Part shown: positions 1 to 4,919 of the stretch, piece by piece
How positions within the stretch are numbered: the stretch's first letter is position 1
How the letters are laid out: each line of letters begins with the position of its first letter
The notes under the pieces: generated by a model
Databases searched by the model: none
What the model was told of the DNA's origin: nothing
What the model saw: only the letters and a program-made list of their open reading frames with translations
DNA from: a bacterium
GTDB taxonomy: Bacteria; Actinomycetota; Acidimicrobiia; Acidimicrobiales; CATQHL01
Length of the DNA: 8,946 nt
Assembly (NCBI GenBank): GCA_026713745.1
Contig: JAPONU010000120.1
Coordinates: 1 to 8,946 of the forward strand
Direction: 5' to 3'
Made by a program: the position numbers and the translations under genes

Positions 1-1244
1 GGCCAGAGCCAGGCGGCTTTGGCTGCGGTCTTGTAGATGTACTCCGCGGCGCCCGGGTCGTCCTCGTTCATGAGGTTGGCCATGATCCGCAGCGCCCATT
101 CCATGAGCGTCTGGGACTGCATCCCGAACTGCACCAGGCGGCTGATGAGGCGGGGCCGGCCGATGGCGTAGGCGAAGAGCCGGGCCACCTTGTAGTAGGC
201 GCCGTAGGTGCTCTCCAGCAGTTCGGGGTAGCGGGACAGCGCCAGGCCGTCGTCGCAGATCACCGCCTCGGCCACCAGTTCCGCGGCGAGGCGGCCCGTC
301 TCGTAGGCGTAGTCGATCCCCTCGCCGTTGAACGGGTTCACCGAGCCGGCCGCATCGCCCACGATCAGGAAGTTGGGGCCGGCCTTGGGGTTGATCGAGC
401 CGGCCATCGGTAGGCGCCCTCCCACCGGGGGCGTCAAGGGAGCCGTGGGCTCGAGCCCCCAGTGTTCGGGCACGGCGTAGGCCCACTCCTCCATGAGGTG
501 GCTGGTGTTCACGTCCCGCCAGTGCTTGTAGGAGGTGAGCAGGCCGATGCCCACGTTCACGGTTCCGTCACCGAGTGGGAAGATCCAGCCGTATCCCGGA
601 AGCGTGGCGCCGTTGCGGTCGCTCACATCGAGGGCGCTCTCAATCCATGGGTCGTCATGGTTGGGGCTCTCGAAGTAGGTGCGGATCGCCATGCCCTGGG
701 GCCAGGAGCGTTCGCGCCGGCAGCCCAGGGCGCGCCCGAATCGGGAGTTCGCACCGTCGGCCACCACCACGTAGCCGGCCTCCACGTCGCTGCGCTCCCC
801 GGATGTGCGGTCCAGCACGCGCACACCCCGGCAGAGGCTGCCGGCCAGCAGCGGCTCGGTGGCCTCCGCCCCGTGCCACACCAGGGCCCCGGCCCGCCGG
901 GCGTGGTCCAGCACCGCGGCGTCCAGCGTGCTGCGCTGCACCACGTAGCCGTAGGGGGGGTAGATCGGGTGCTCCGGCCAGGCGAGTTCCCGGGTGTGCC
1001 CACCGGCGACGGCCCGCAGGCCGCCGAAGCGGTGGTACGACTCGATCTCGGTGCCGAGGCCCATGTCTACGAGTTGCTTGACCGCCCGGGGGGTCAAGCC
1101 GTCGCCGCAGGTCTTGTCACGCGGGAACGACTTGCGCTCCACCACGAGCACATCGAGACCCTGCAGCGCCGCCCAGTAGGCGGTGGCCGCGCCGGCTGGT
1201 CCACCGCCGACGACGACCAGATCGTGCCGGTGGGCGATCGTCAG
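1..1244 (-). CDS. Geranylgeranyl reductase family FAD-dependent oxidoreductase (probable menaquinone side-chain reductase), C-terminus cut by window edge
   Basis: The frame is open for 414 codons and continues past the window edge. It begins with an FAD-binding Rossmann motif VVVGGGPAG (about residues 10-18) followed by an acidic strand end (VVER). Further hallmarks are CGDG at 46-49, ADGANS at 162-167, the family signature PGYGWIFP at 216-223, and the second FAD motif VGDAAGSVNPFNGEG from 295. By family knowledge these enzymes reduce isoprenoid double bonds; the actinobacterial MenJ type saturates one unit of the menaquinone tail. The role here is inferred from the respiratory neighbours. 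The start is odd: between the upstream in-frame stop (1295-1293) and the FAD motif there is no ATG, GTG or TTG. I place it at CTG 1244-1242, giving a CTGA overlap with the cytochrome c stop. ATC at 1238-1236 is an alternative lying 7 nt after a GGAG. Identity is sure; start is not. Confidence 0.9.
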   Translation of the reverse strand, partial: MTIAHRHDLVVVGGGPAGAATAYWAALQGLDVLVVERKSFPRDKTCGDGLTPRAVKQLVDMGLGTEIESYHRFGGLRAVAGGHTRELAWPEHPIYPPYGYVVQRSTLDAAVLDHARRAGALVWHGAEATEPLLAGSLCRGVRVLDRTSGERSDVEAGYVVVADGANSRFGRALGCRRERSWPQGMAIRTYFESPNHDDPWIESALDVSDRNGATLPGYGWIFPLGDGTVNVGIGLLTSYKHWRDVNTSHLMEEWAYAVPEHWGLEPTAPLTPPVGGRLPMAGSINPKAGPNFLIVGDAAGSVNPFNGEGIDYAYETGRLAAELVAEAVICDDGLALSRYPELLESTYGAYYKVARLFAYAIGRPRLISRLVQFGMQSQTLMEWALRIMANLMNEDDPGAAEYIYKTAAKAAWLW

Positions 1245-2062
1245 GCTCCGTCGCCGGCTGCCAGGAGTGGTGTCAGGAACCCCGCGACGTCTTCAGGGGT
1301 CACGTTCTCATCGAAGTGCTCGGGGAGTTCGAGGGTTCCGGCGGCCAGCAATTCGTCGACGATCGGCGCCAGCGTGGCGGCGATGTCGCTCTCGCCGTGG
1401 GTGATCCGCTCGTAGAGCACGACCGCCAGGATCTCGGTGCCGGTCAGTTCGTCGTAGTGACCGGGCATGTTGGCGAACCAACCGGCTTGCCGGCCTCGCT
1501 CGGCGGAGCCGTACGGGTTGTCCTCACCGGTGCCGTCGGTGGCGATGGCCACCCAGGCGATGTGCTGTGCCAGTCCCAGGTTCGTCGCGTCGTCGGGGAA
1601 GGTCAGCAGTACCTCGCCGTCGTTCAGCCGGGGTCCGGTGCCGCCGCCTGCGCCGGAGGCGACGTGGCAGACGGCGCACTGCGCGGCGTACACCTCGGCG
1701 CCGTCGGCCACGATGCCGGTCGCGGCCCGGGTGGGGTCCTCCAGGGTGCCGATGTACATGAACACCCAGATGGGCAGGAACAGCAGCACCGGCATCACCC
1801 AGTAGGGGATCTTGTTGCGCCCCAACGCCGCCTGCACCCAGGGCTTCGGCGGCGGCGGGGGGGGAGGTGGCTTCGCCGGCGGCACCGCCGGCAGGGGCGA
1901 CTGCGTCGTAGCGGGCGCCGCGGACGCTCCGGCAGCGGGCGCGGCCGCAGTGGCGGGGGCCGCGCCTTCGGTGGGAGAGCCTGCGGTGGATCCGGCCTCA
2001 CCGGTCAACTCCAAGCGTCGCTCACGCGATCGCTCGAGCAGATACTCGGGTACTTCCGTCAT
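1241..2062 (-). CDS. Membrane-anchored monoheme cytochrome c with proline-rich N-terminal region
   Basis: A 273-residue protein. Residues 1-20 carry the MTEVPEYLLERSRERR motif also found at the start of the cytochrome b C-terminal subunit. Residues 21-74 are Ala/Pro-rich with eight consecutive prolines (65-72). After basic GRNK there is one transmembrane helix (about 86-106), so the tail should be cytoplasmic and the following domain extracytoplasmic. The haem site is CAVCH (129-133), and M199 in ANMPGHY is the likely sixth ligand. The domain would accept or relay electrons between the bc complex and a terminal oxidase; this role is inferred. The ATG at 2062 has a GGAGG only 3 nt upstream (2070-2066). 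It is the first gene of the leftward operon and overlaps the prenyl reductase by 4 nt. It lies divergently to the bc operon, so joint control is plausible. Confidence 0.93.
   Translation of the reverse strand: MTEVPEYLLERSRERRLELTGEAGSTAGSPTEGAAPATAAAPAAGASAAPATTQSPLPAVPPAKPPPPPPPPKPWVQAALGRNKIPYWVMPVLLFLPIWVFMYIGTLEDPTRAATGIVADGAEVYAAQCAVCHVASGAGGGTGPRLNDGEVLLTFPDDATNLGLAQHIAWVAIATDGTGEDNPYGSAERGRQAGWFANMPGHYDELTGTEILAVVLYERITHGESDIAATLAPIVDELLAAGTLELPEHFDENVTPEDVAGFLTPLLAAGDGA
1857..1864. repeat. Homopolymer tract of 8 G (C8 on the coding strand)
   Basis: Eight consecutive G on the plus strand lie inside the cytochrome c gene and encode part of its polyproline run. Slippage here would shift the frame before the membrane helix and haem domain. 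A G7 run at 954-960 lies in the prenyl reductase of the same operon. Confidence 0.9.
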
Positions 2063-2075
2063 GGTCCTCCGTGTG

Positions 2076-2093
2076 CGCCGGCGGCCGCCGGCG
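2076..2093. repeat. 18-bp perfect GC palindrome in the leader of the cytochrome c gene
   Basis: The sequence at 2076-2093 is a perfect inverted repeat with no spacer, made only of G and C. It lies 14-31 bp upstream of the leftward ATG, at or just after the likely transcription start. It could be an operator or a leader hairpin, or a chance product of high GC content. Confidence 0.6.
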
Positions 2094-2095
2094 TG

Positions 2096-2101
2096 ATCCT
2101 A
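2096..2101 (-). promoter_or_regulatory. Candidate -10 element for the leftward operon (TAGGAT)
   Basis: On the minus strand, positions 2101-2096 read TAGGAT, which fits the actinobacterial TAnnnT pattern. Transcription would begin near 2089, giving a leader of about 27 nt. There is no recognisable -35 box 16-18 bp upstream. Confidence 0.35.
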
Positions 2102-2120
2102 GCGTCGGCCATATGGGGGC

Positions 2121-2146
2121 CGGTGCGGCCGCCCGAGCGGCCACCG
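2121..2146. repeat. GC-rich inverted repeat with 4-nt loop
   Basis: Arms GGCCGC (2127-2132) and GCGGCC (2137-2142) flank the loop CCGA. They are extended by CGGT (2121-2124) pairing with ACCG (2143-2146) across a 2-nt bulge, for ten pairs in all. It sits between the two promoters and is not followed by a T-run, so it does not look like an intrinsic terminator. Confidence 0.4.
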
Positions 2147-2166
2147 TTGGGATGCCGACAGCAGGC

Positions 2167-2172
2167 TAGACT
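2167..2172 (+). promoter_or_regulatory. Candidate -10 element, rightward, distal (TAGACT)
   Basis: TAGACT fits the TAnnnT pattern. A weak TTGGGA (2147-2152) lies 14 bp upstream, which is short for a -35/-10 spacing. Transcription would start near 2179, inside the CRP-like site, so a protein bound there would block this promoter. Confidence 0.3.
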
Positions 2173-2175
2173 CCT

Positions 2176-2191
2176 TGTGAGCACTTTCACG
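2176..2191. promoter_or_regulatory. CRP/GlxR-family operator-like palindrome
   Basis: The site reads TGTGA, six spacer bases, then TCACG. It matches nine of the ten defined positions of the TGTGA-N6-TCACA consensus shared by Escherichia coli CRP, mycobacterial Crp and corynebacterial GlxR. By established knowledge, actinobacterial members of this family regulate respiratory genes including bc complex genes. The centre (2183.5) lies about 62 bp upstream of a start set by TAACAT (2234-2239), close to the class I activator position. The regulator itself is not in the window. Confidence 0.55.
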
Positions 2192-2233
2192 AGCGCACTT
2201 GTTTCGTGTGTGTGTTCGGGCGGCCTGTGTGGC

Positions 2234-2239
2234 TAACAT
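2234..2239 (+). promoter_or_regulatory. Candidate -10 element, rightward, proximal (TAACAT)
   Basis: TAACAT fits the TAnnnT pattern and is preceded by TGTGTGGC. Transcription would start near 2245-2246, giving a leader of about 19 nt that still includes the GAGGGAG ribosome site. No -35 box is visible, which would agree with activation from the CRP-like site upstream. Confidence 0.35.
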
Positions 2240-2253
2240 CGCTTGGCCAACCA

Positions 2254-2260
2254 GAGGGAG
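2254..2260 (+). promoter_or_regulatory. Ribosome binding site that sets the GTG start at 2265
   Basis: GAGGGAG (2254-2260) lies 4 nt before GTG 2265. An upstream in-frame ATG at 2199 would add 22 residues rich in Cys and Arg, lacks a comparable ribosome site, and would start upstream of the proximal -10 box. I therefore chose GTG 2265. Confidence 0.7.
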
Positions 2261-2264
2261 CAGC

Positions 2265-2861
2265 GTGGCCGAAATCCGGGCGATCGATTTAGCGGTGAAG
2301 AGGTTCAACCGCGCCATGATTGGCAGTTCGGTGCTGCTGTTCGGTGTGCTCGCGCTCTGGCTCGGCATCACCGGCGACGCGGATCCGCCGTACTTCAATG
2401 TGGCCTTCACTGCCTCGTGGGTCGTGGCGTGCCTCGGGATCGCCGCGGTGCTCAAGTACGCGCGCCGCCGGCCCGTCGGTGAACCAGTGACCTGGGGCGG
2501 CGCCATGCTGGGCGCCACGTTGTCCTTCTTCCTGATGTTCTGGATCTACGGCGTGGTGCCGCACTGGTGGCTGGTGTTCGCCGACAGCGAACTCAACTGG
2601 CGCGCCGACCGCATGCTGGTGGGCCCCGCGCTGCCGGGCTGGTGGGCGCCGGGCCAGAACCTGCTGCCGTGGGCGCTGCCGTTCGACCTGACATACCGGG
2701 TCGCCCGGGACGTCGTCGCCACGGTCATCTACGGATTGTTCCTCGGCGGTCAACTCGCCATTCATGCGATGTGGCAGAACCGGGACCGCCCGCCGGTGCA
2801 GGTGCCCGAGCCGGCGTCCCGCTACGGCCGACCCCTGGTACGGGAAGGAGTCGAGGCCTGA
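2265..2861 (+). CDS. Four-helix membrane protein of unknown function, first gene of the bc operon
   Basis: I do not recognise a named family. The 198-residue product (from GTG) has four predicted transmembrane helices at about 18-37, 44-64, 78-98 and 147-170. Between helices 3 and 4 is an aromatic-rich segment with VPHWWLVFADSELNWR (98-113) and NLLPWALPFDLTYR (132-145). The tail (171-198) is polar and Pro/Arg-rich. Single His residues in or near helices 3 and 4 (H100, H167) could bind haem or quinone, but nothing proves this. Its stop TGA shares one base with the ATG of the ferredoxin gene, so the two are probably translationally coupled. Position at the head of the operon suggests a bc complex subunit or membrane dock for the ferredoxin; this is inference. 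Confidence 0.85.
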   Translation: MAEIRAIDLAVKRFNRAMIGSSVLLFGVLALWLGITGDADPPYFNVAFTASWVVACLGIAAVLKYARRRPVGEPVTWGGAMLGATLSFFLMFWIYGVVPHWWLVFADSELNWRADRMLVGPALPGWWAPGQNLLPWALPFDLTYRVARDVVATVIYGLFLGGQLAIHAMWQNRDRPPVQVPEPASRYGRPLVREGVEA

Positions 2862-3277
2862 TGGCTTCCAACGACGCCAATCCTCCGATGCCGGAGTTCC
2901 GCGACGACTACGTCTTGGCCGAGGTCGACTCCGATTGGCTCTCGGCTGCCGTCAAGCCCAAGCAGTTCATCCACATCGACCAGTCCGAGTGCATCATGTG
3001 CGAGGGCTGCGTCGACATCTGCCCCTGGAAGTGCATCCACATGGTCACCCCCGACGCCATCGACATGGCGATCGGCACCGAGCGACCCGGCTCGGACCCC
3101 ACCGACCACGTGATATTCACCATCGACGACGACGTCTGCACGCGCTGCGCCCTGTGCGTGGACCGCTGCCCCACCGGTGTCATCATCATGGGCAAGGTTG
3201 GCGAAGCGCCTCCCGACGGCGATCCTCACCAGCGCGTGGTCAGCTACGGCTACGGCTACGGCATGCGGCTGGCGTAG
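2861..3277 (+). CDS. 2[4Fe-4S] ferredoxin-like protein of the bc operon
   Basis: The 138-residue product has two complete 4Fe-4S motifs: C44, C47, C50 with C54-Pro, and C93, C96, C99 with C103-Pro. Each set would normally place its last Cys in the other cluster, as in bacterial-type ferredoxins. The 38-residue stretch between the motifs is longer than in small clostridial ferredoxins and contains an acidic loop. There is an N-terminal extension of about 40 residues and a Tyr/Gly-rich tail (129-134). No signal peptide or membrane helix is seen, so it should be cytoplasmic. The ATG overlaps the previous stop by one base; AAGGAG lies 10 nt upstream and GAGG 4 nt upstream. Placement directly before the cytochrome b genes implies an electron-transfer partner or peripheral subunit on the cytoplasmic face, which is inferred. 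Confidence 0.92.
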   Translation: MASNDANPPMPEFRDDYVLAEVDSDWLSAAVKPKQFIHIDQSECIMCEGCVDICPWKCIHMVTPDAIDMAIGTERPGSDPTDHVIFTIDDDVCTRCALCVDRCPTGVIIMGKVGEAPPDGDPHQRVVSYGYGYGMRLA

Positions 3278-3316
3278 GTTCACAACGGCGATCGGCGACG
3301 AGAGAGGCGGACAGAG

Positions 3317-4117
3317 TTGGCTCCCAGGCTCCCCACAGCAGACGACCTGCGCCGCGTGAGCGGTCAGCTCGGCGGCAAGGCGTCCGACCTCATGAGCCAG
3401 ATGCAGGGGTCGCAGGCCTGGACGTCGATCTTCCGGCCCGGGTCGATCTTCCGCAAGGGGTACACCGACAGCCCGCGGAACCGCTCCTACGTCATCATGA
3501 ACAGCGTCCTGTACCACCTGCACCCGGTGAAGGTGAAGCGCCACGGTGTGCGGGTGAGTTACACGCTGTGCCTCGGCGGGCTCAGCTTCTTCCTGTTCAT
3601 CCTGCTGACTGTCACGGGCATCTTCCTGATGTTCTTCTACCGCCCCACCGCCGCGCAGGCCTGGGACGACATCTACATCCTGCAGACCGAGGTGGCCTTC
3701 GGGCTGTTGGTGCGGAACATCCACCGCTGGGGTGCCCACCTGATGGTGCTGACGGTGTTCCTGCACATGGCCCGGGTCTTCTACCACGGCGCCTACAAGC
3801 CGCCGCGGGAGTTCAACTGGGTGATCGGTGTGATCCTGCTGACGCTCACGCTGCTGCTGTCGTTCACCGGCTACCTGCTGCCCTGGGACCAGCTGGCGCT
3901 GTGGGCGGTCACCGTCGGCACCAACATGATGGGCTTCACCCCGGTGTTCGGTGACCAGGTGCGGTTCGTGCTGTTGAGCGGCGTGGAGATCGGCACGGAC
4001 ACGCTGCTGCGTTGGTATGTCCTACATGTTCTGATGTTACCTTTCGTCTTGATCATTTTCCTTGCGGTCCACTTCTGGCGGGTCCGCAAGGACGGCGGGA
4101 TCTCCGGACCGCTGTAG
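3317..4117 (+). CDS. Cytochrome b N-terminal subunit (cytochrome b6-like) of a bc/b6f-type complex
   Basis: The 266-residue product (TTG start, with GAGAGG about 9 nt upstream) has an extra N-terminal segment of about 50 residues and then four membrane helices. The haem ligands are H136 and H150 in helix B (NIHRW, FLHMARV) and H237 and H252 in helix D (YVLHVL, AVHFWRVRK). The helix D spacing of 15 is the b6 type. PWDQ (189-192) and a GISGPL C-terminus are also as in b6. C85 in TLCLGG aligns without gaps to Cys35 of cytochrome b6 (51 residues before the first His in both), the residue that covalently holds haem c-n. It would oxidise menaquinol and carry electrons across the membrane by haems b. 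GTG 3356 and ATG 3392 are alternative starts. It lies 39 nt after the ferredoxin gene. Confidence 0.95.
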   Translation: MAPRLPTADDLRRVSGQLGGKASDLMSQMQGSQAWTSIFRPGSIFRKGYTDSPRNRSYVIMNSVLYHLHPVKVKRHGVRVSYTLCLGGLSFFLFILLTVTGIFLMFFYRPTAAQAWDDIYILQTEVAFGLLVRNIHRWGAHLMVLTVFLHMARVFYHGAYKPPREFNWVIGVILLTLTLLLSFTGYLLPWDQLALWAVTVGTNMMGFTPVFGDQVRFVLLSGVEIGTDTLLRWYVLHVLMLPFVLIIFLAVHFWRVRKDGGISGPL

Positions 4118-4141
4118 GCCAGTGCGAGCGATCGACGAGCC

Positions 4142-4909
4142 ATGACTGAGATCCCCGAGCACCTGCTGAAGCGCGCCAAGGAGGCGCGTGAGCGTCTGGA
4201 GGGCTCCGACGCGCCCGCCGAGGGCTCCGAAGCCGCCTCGGCGGCTCCGCCGGCGGAGGCCGCTTCGGGCGAGCCGGCCGCCGGTGAGGGCGAGAAGATC
4301 CCCGCGCATCTGCTGGACCGCTCGCGCTCGGCCTCCGAGCAGGCCGCCATGGCCCCTGCGGCACCCGGCGGGCCGGTCGCCCCCGCTCCGCCGAGTCTGC
4401 CCACCGGCCCCGGCGGGCACACCCAGCGACTCCTCACCGTCGTCAAGTCGGGCTCCATCCAGGACGTCAAGGCCATGCCGCAGGACCGGGTGCATGTCTG
4501 GCCGCACCTCCTGCTGGGGGAGTTCGTGGCGTCGCTGCTGTGCACCGCGTTCCTGCTCATCTTCTCGGTCTTCGTGAACGCCCCCCTGCTCGAGTTGGCG
4601 AACGTCAACGAGACGCCCAACCCGTCCAAGGCGCCCTGGTACTTCCTGGGCCTTCAGGAACTGCTGACGATGTTCCACCCCATGGTGGCCGGCGTGACGA
4701 TCCCCGGCATTGCCCTGTTCCTGCTGATCCTGGCTCCCTACATCGACCGCAACAAGGAAAACGCCCCGGAGAAGCGCAAGTTCGCGGTCTCGCTGATGAC
4801 CGTGCACCTCATGTTCTGGGCGGTGCTGGTCATGATCGGTTCGTTCTTCCGCGGTCCCGGGTTCAACTTCATCTTCCCGTGGAACGACGGGCTGTTCTTC
4901 GACTTCTGA
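4142..4909 (+). CDS. Cytochrome b C-terminal subunit (subunit IV-like) with long low-complexity N-terminal extension
   Basis: A 255-residue protein. Residues 116-255 match the C-terminal part of cytochrome b: three membrane helices at about 122-145, 183-200 and 216-236, an N-P-S-K-APWYFLGLQE segment (160-173) in place of the Qo-site PEWY loop, and FRGPGFNFIFPW near the end, typical of the b-type family that carries KAPWYF. The Glu of PEWY is absent. Residues 1-115 are an Ala/Pro/Glu-rich cytoplasmic extension. It opens with MTEIPEHLLKRAKEARER and holds a second copy, KIPAHLLDRSRSASEQ (52-67); the first copy resembles the start of the divergent cytochrome c. It pairs with the preceding b6-like subunit, whose stop lies 24 nt upstream, to form the split cytochrome b. 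The ribosome site is weak (GACGAG). Confidence 0.94.
   Translation: MTEIPEHLLKRAKEARERLEGSDAPAEGSEAASAAPPAEAASGEPAAGEGEKIPAHLLDRSRSASEQAAMAPAAPGGPVAPAPPSLPTGPGGHTQRLLTVVKSGSIQDVKAMPQDRVHVWPHLLLGEFVASLLCTAFLLIFSVFVNAPLLELANVNETPNPSKAPWYFLGLQELLTMFHPMVAGVTIPGIALFLLILAPYIDRNKENAPEKRKFAVSLMTVHLMFWAVLVMIGSFFRGPGFNFIFPWNDGLFFDF
4148..4342 (+). repeat. Region with two copies of an IPxHLLxR peptide motif
   Basis: The first copy is encoded at about 4148-4195 (EIPEHLLKRAKEARER) and the second at about 4295-4342 (KIPAHLLDRSRSASEQ), separated by Ala/Glu/Pro-rich sequence. A third copy (EVPEYLLERSRERRLE) is encoded on the minus strand at 2056-2009. The likeness is clear in protein and partial in DNA. Confidence 0.75.
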
Positions 4910-4919
4910 GGCTCCTGTT

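Larger units (their letters stand above)
2063..2264. promoter_or_regulatory. Divergent intergenic control region
   Basis: This 202-bp gap separates the leftward cytochrome c operon from the rightward bc/nuo operon and is the only gap above 40 bp in the window. It must hold the promoters for the leftward operon and for the rightward one. It contains a CRP-like palindrome, possible -10 boxes in each direction, two GC-rich inverted repeats, a (GT)5 run (2206-2215) and two near-copies of GAGC(GC)ACTT (2179-2186 and 2191-2200). No convincing -35 box is visible on either strand, which is common for actinobacterial promoters and for activator-dependent ones. No small gene is supported inside it. Confidence 0.8.

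Noticed and set aside
1241..1250. Programmed frameshift fusing the cytochrome c to the prenyl reductase
   Set aside because: The reductase is in the -1 frame at the overlap, but no slippery heptamer is present near the stop. A coupled rare start is simpler.
462..1415. 317-codon plus-strand frame opposite the prenyl reductase
   Set aside because: The minus strand encodes an unmistakable FAD enzyme here, and the plus-strand product is low-complexity.
2121..2146. Hairpin as an intrinsic terminator
   Set aside because: There is no U-tract on either side, and it lies between divergent starts where no transcript needs to end.
2199..2264. ATG at 2199 as the start of the four-helix protein
   Set aside because: The added 22 residues look like translated promoter DNA, there is no good ribosome site before 2199, and GTG 2265 has GAGGGAG at suitable distance.
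2764..3954. 396-codon plus-strand frame over the ferredoxin and cytochrome b genes
   Set aside because: It is an out-of-frame shadow, rich in Arg, His and Pro, without motifs, running across two well-supported genes.
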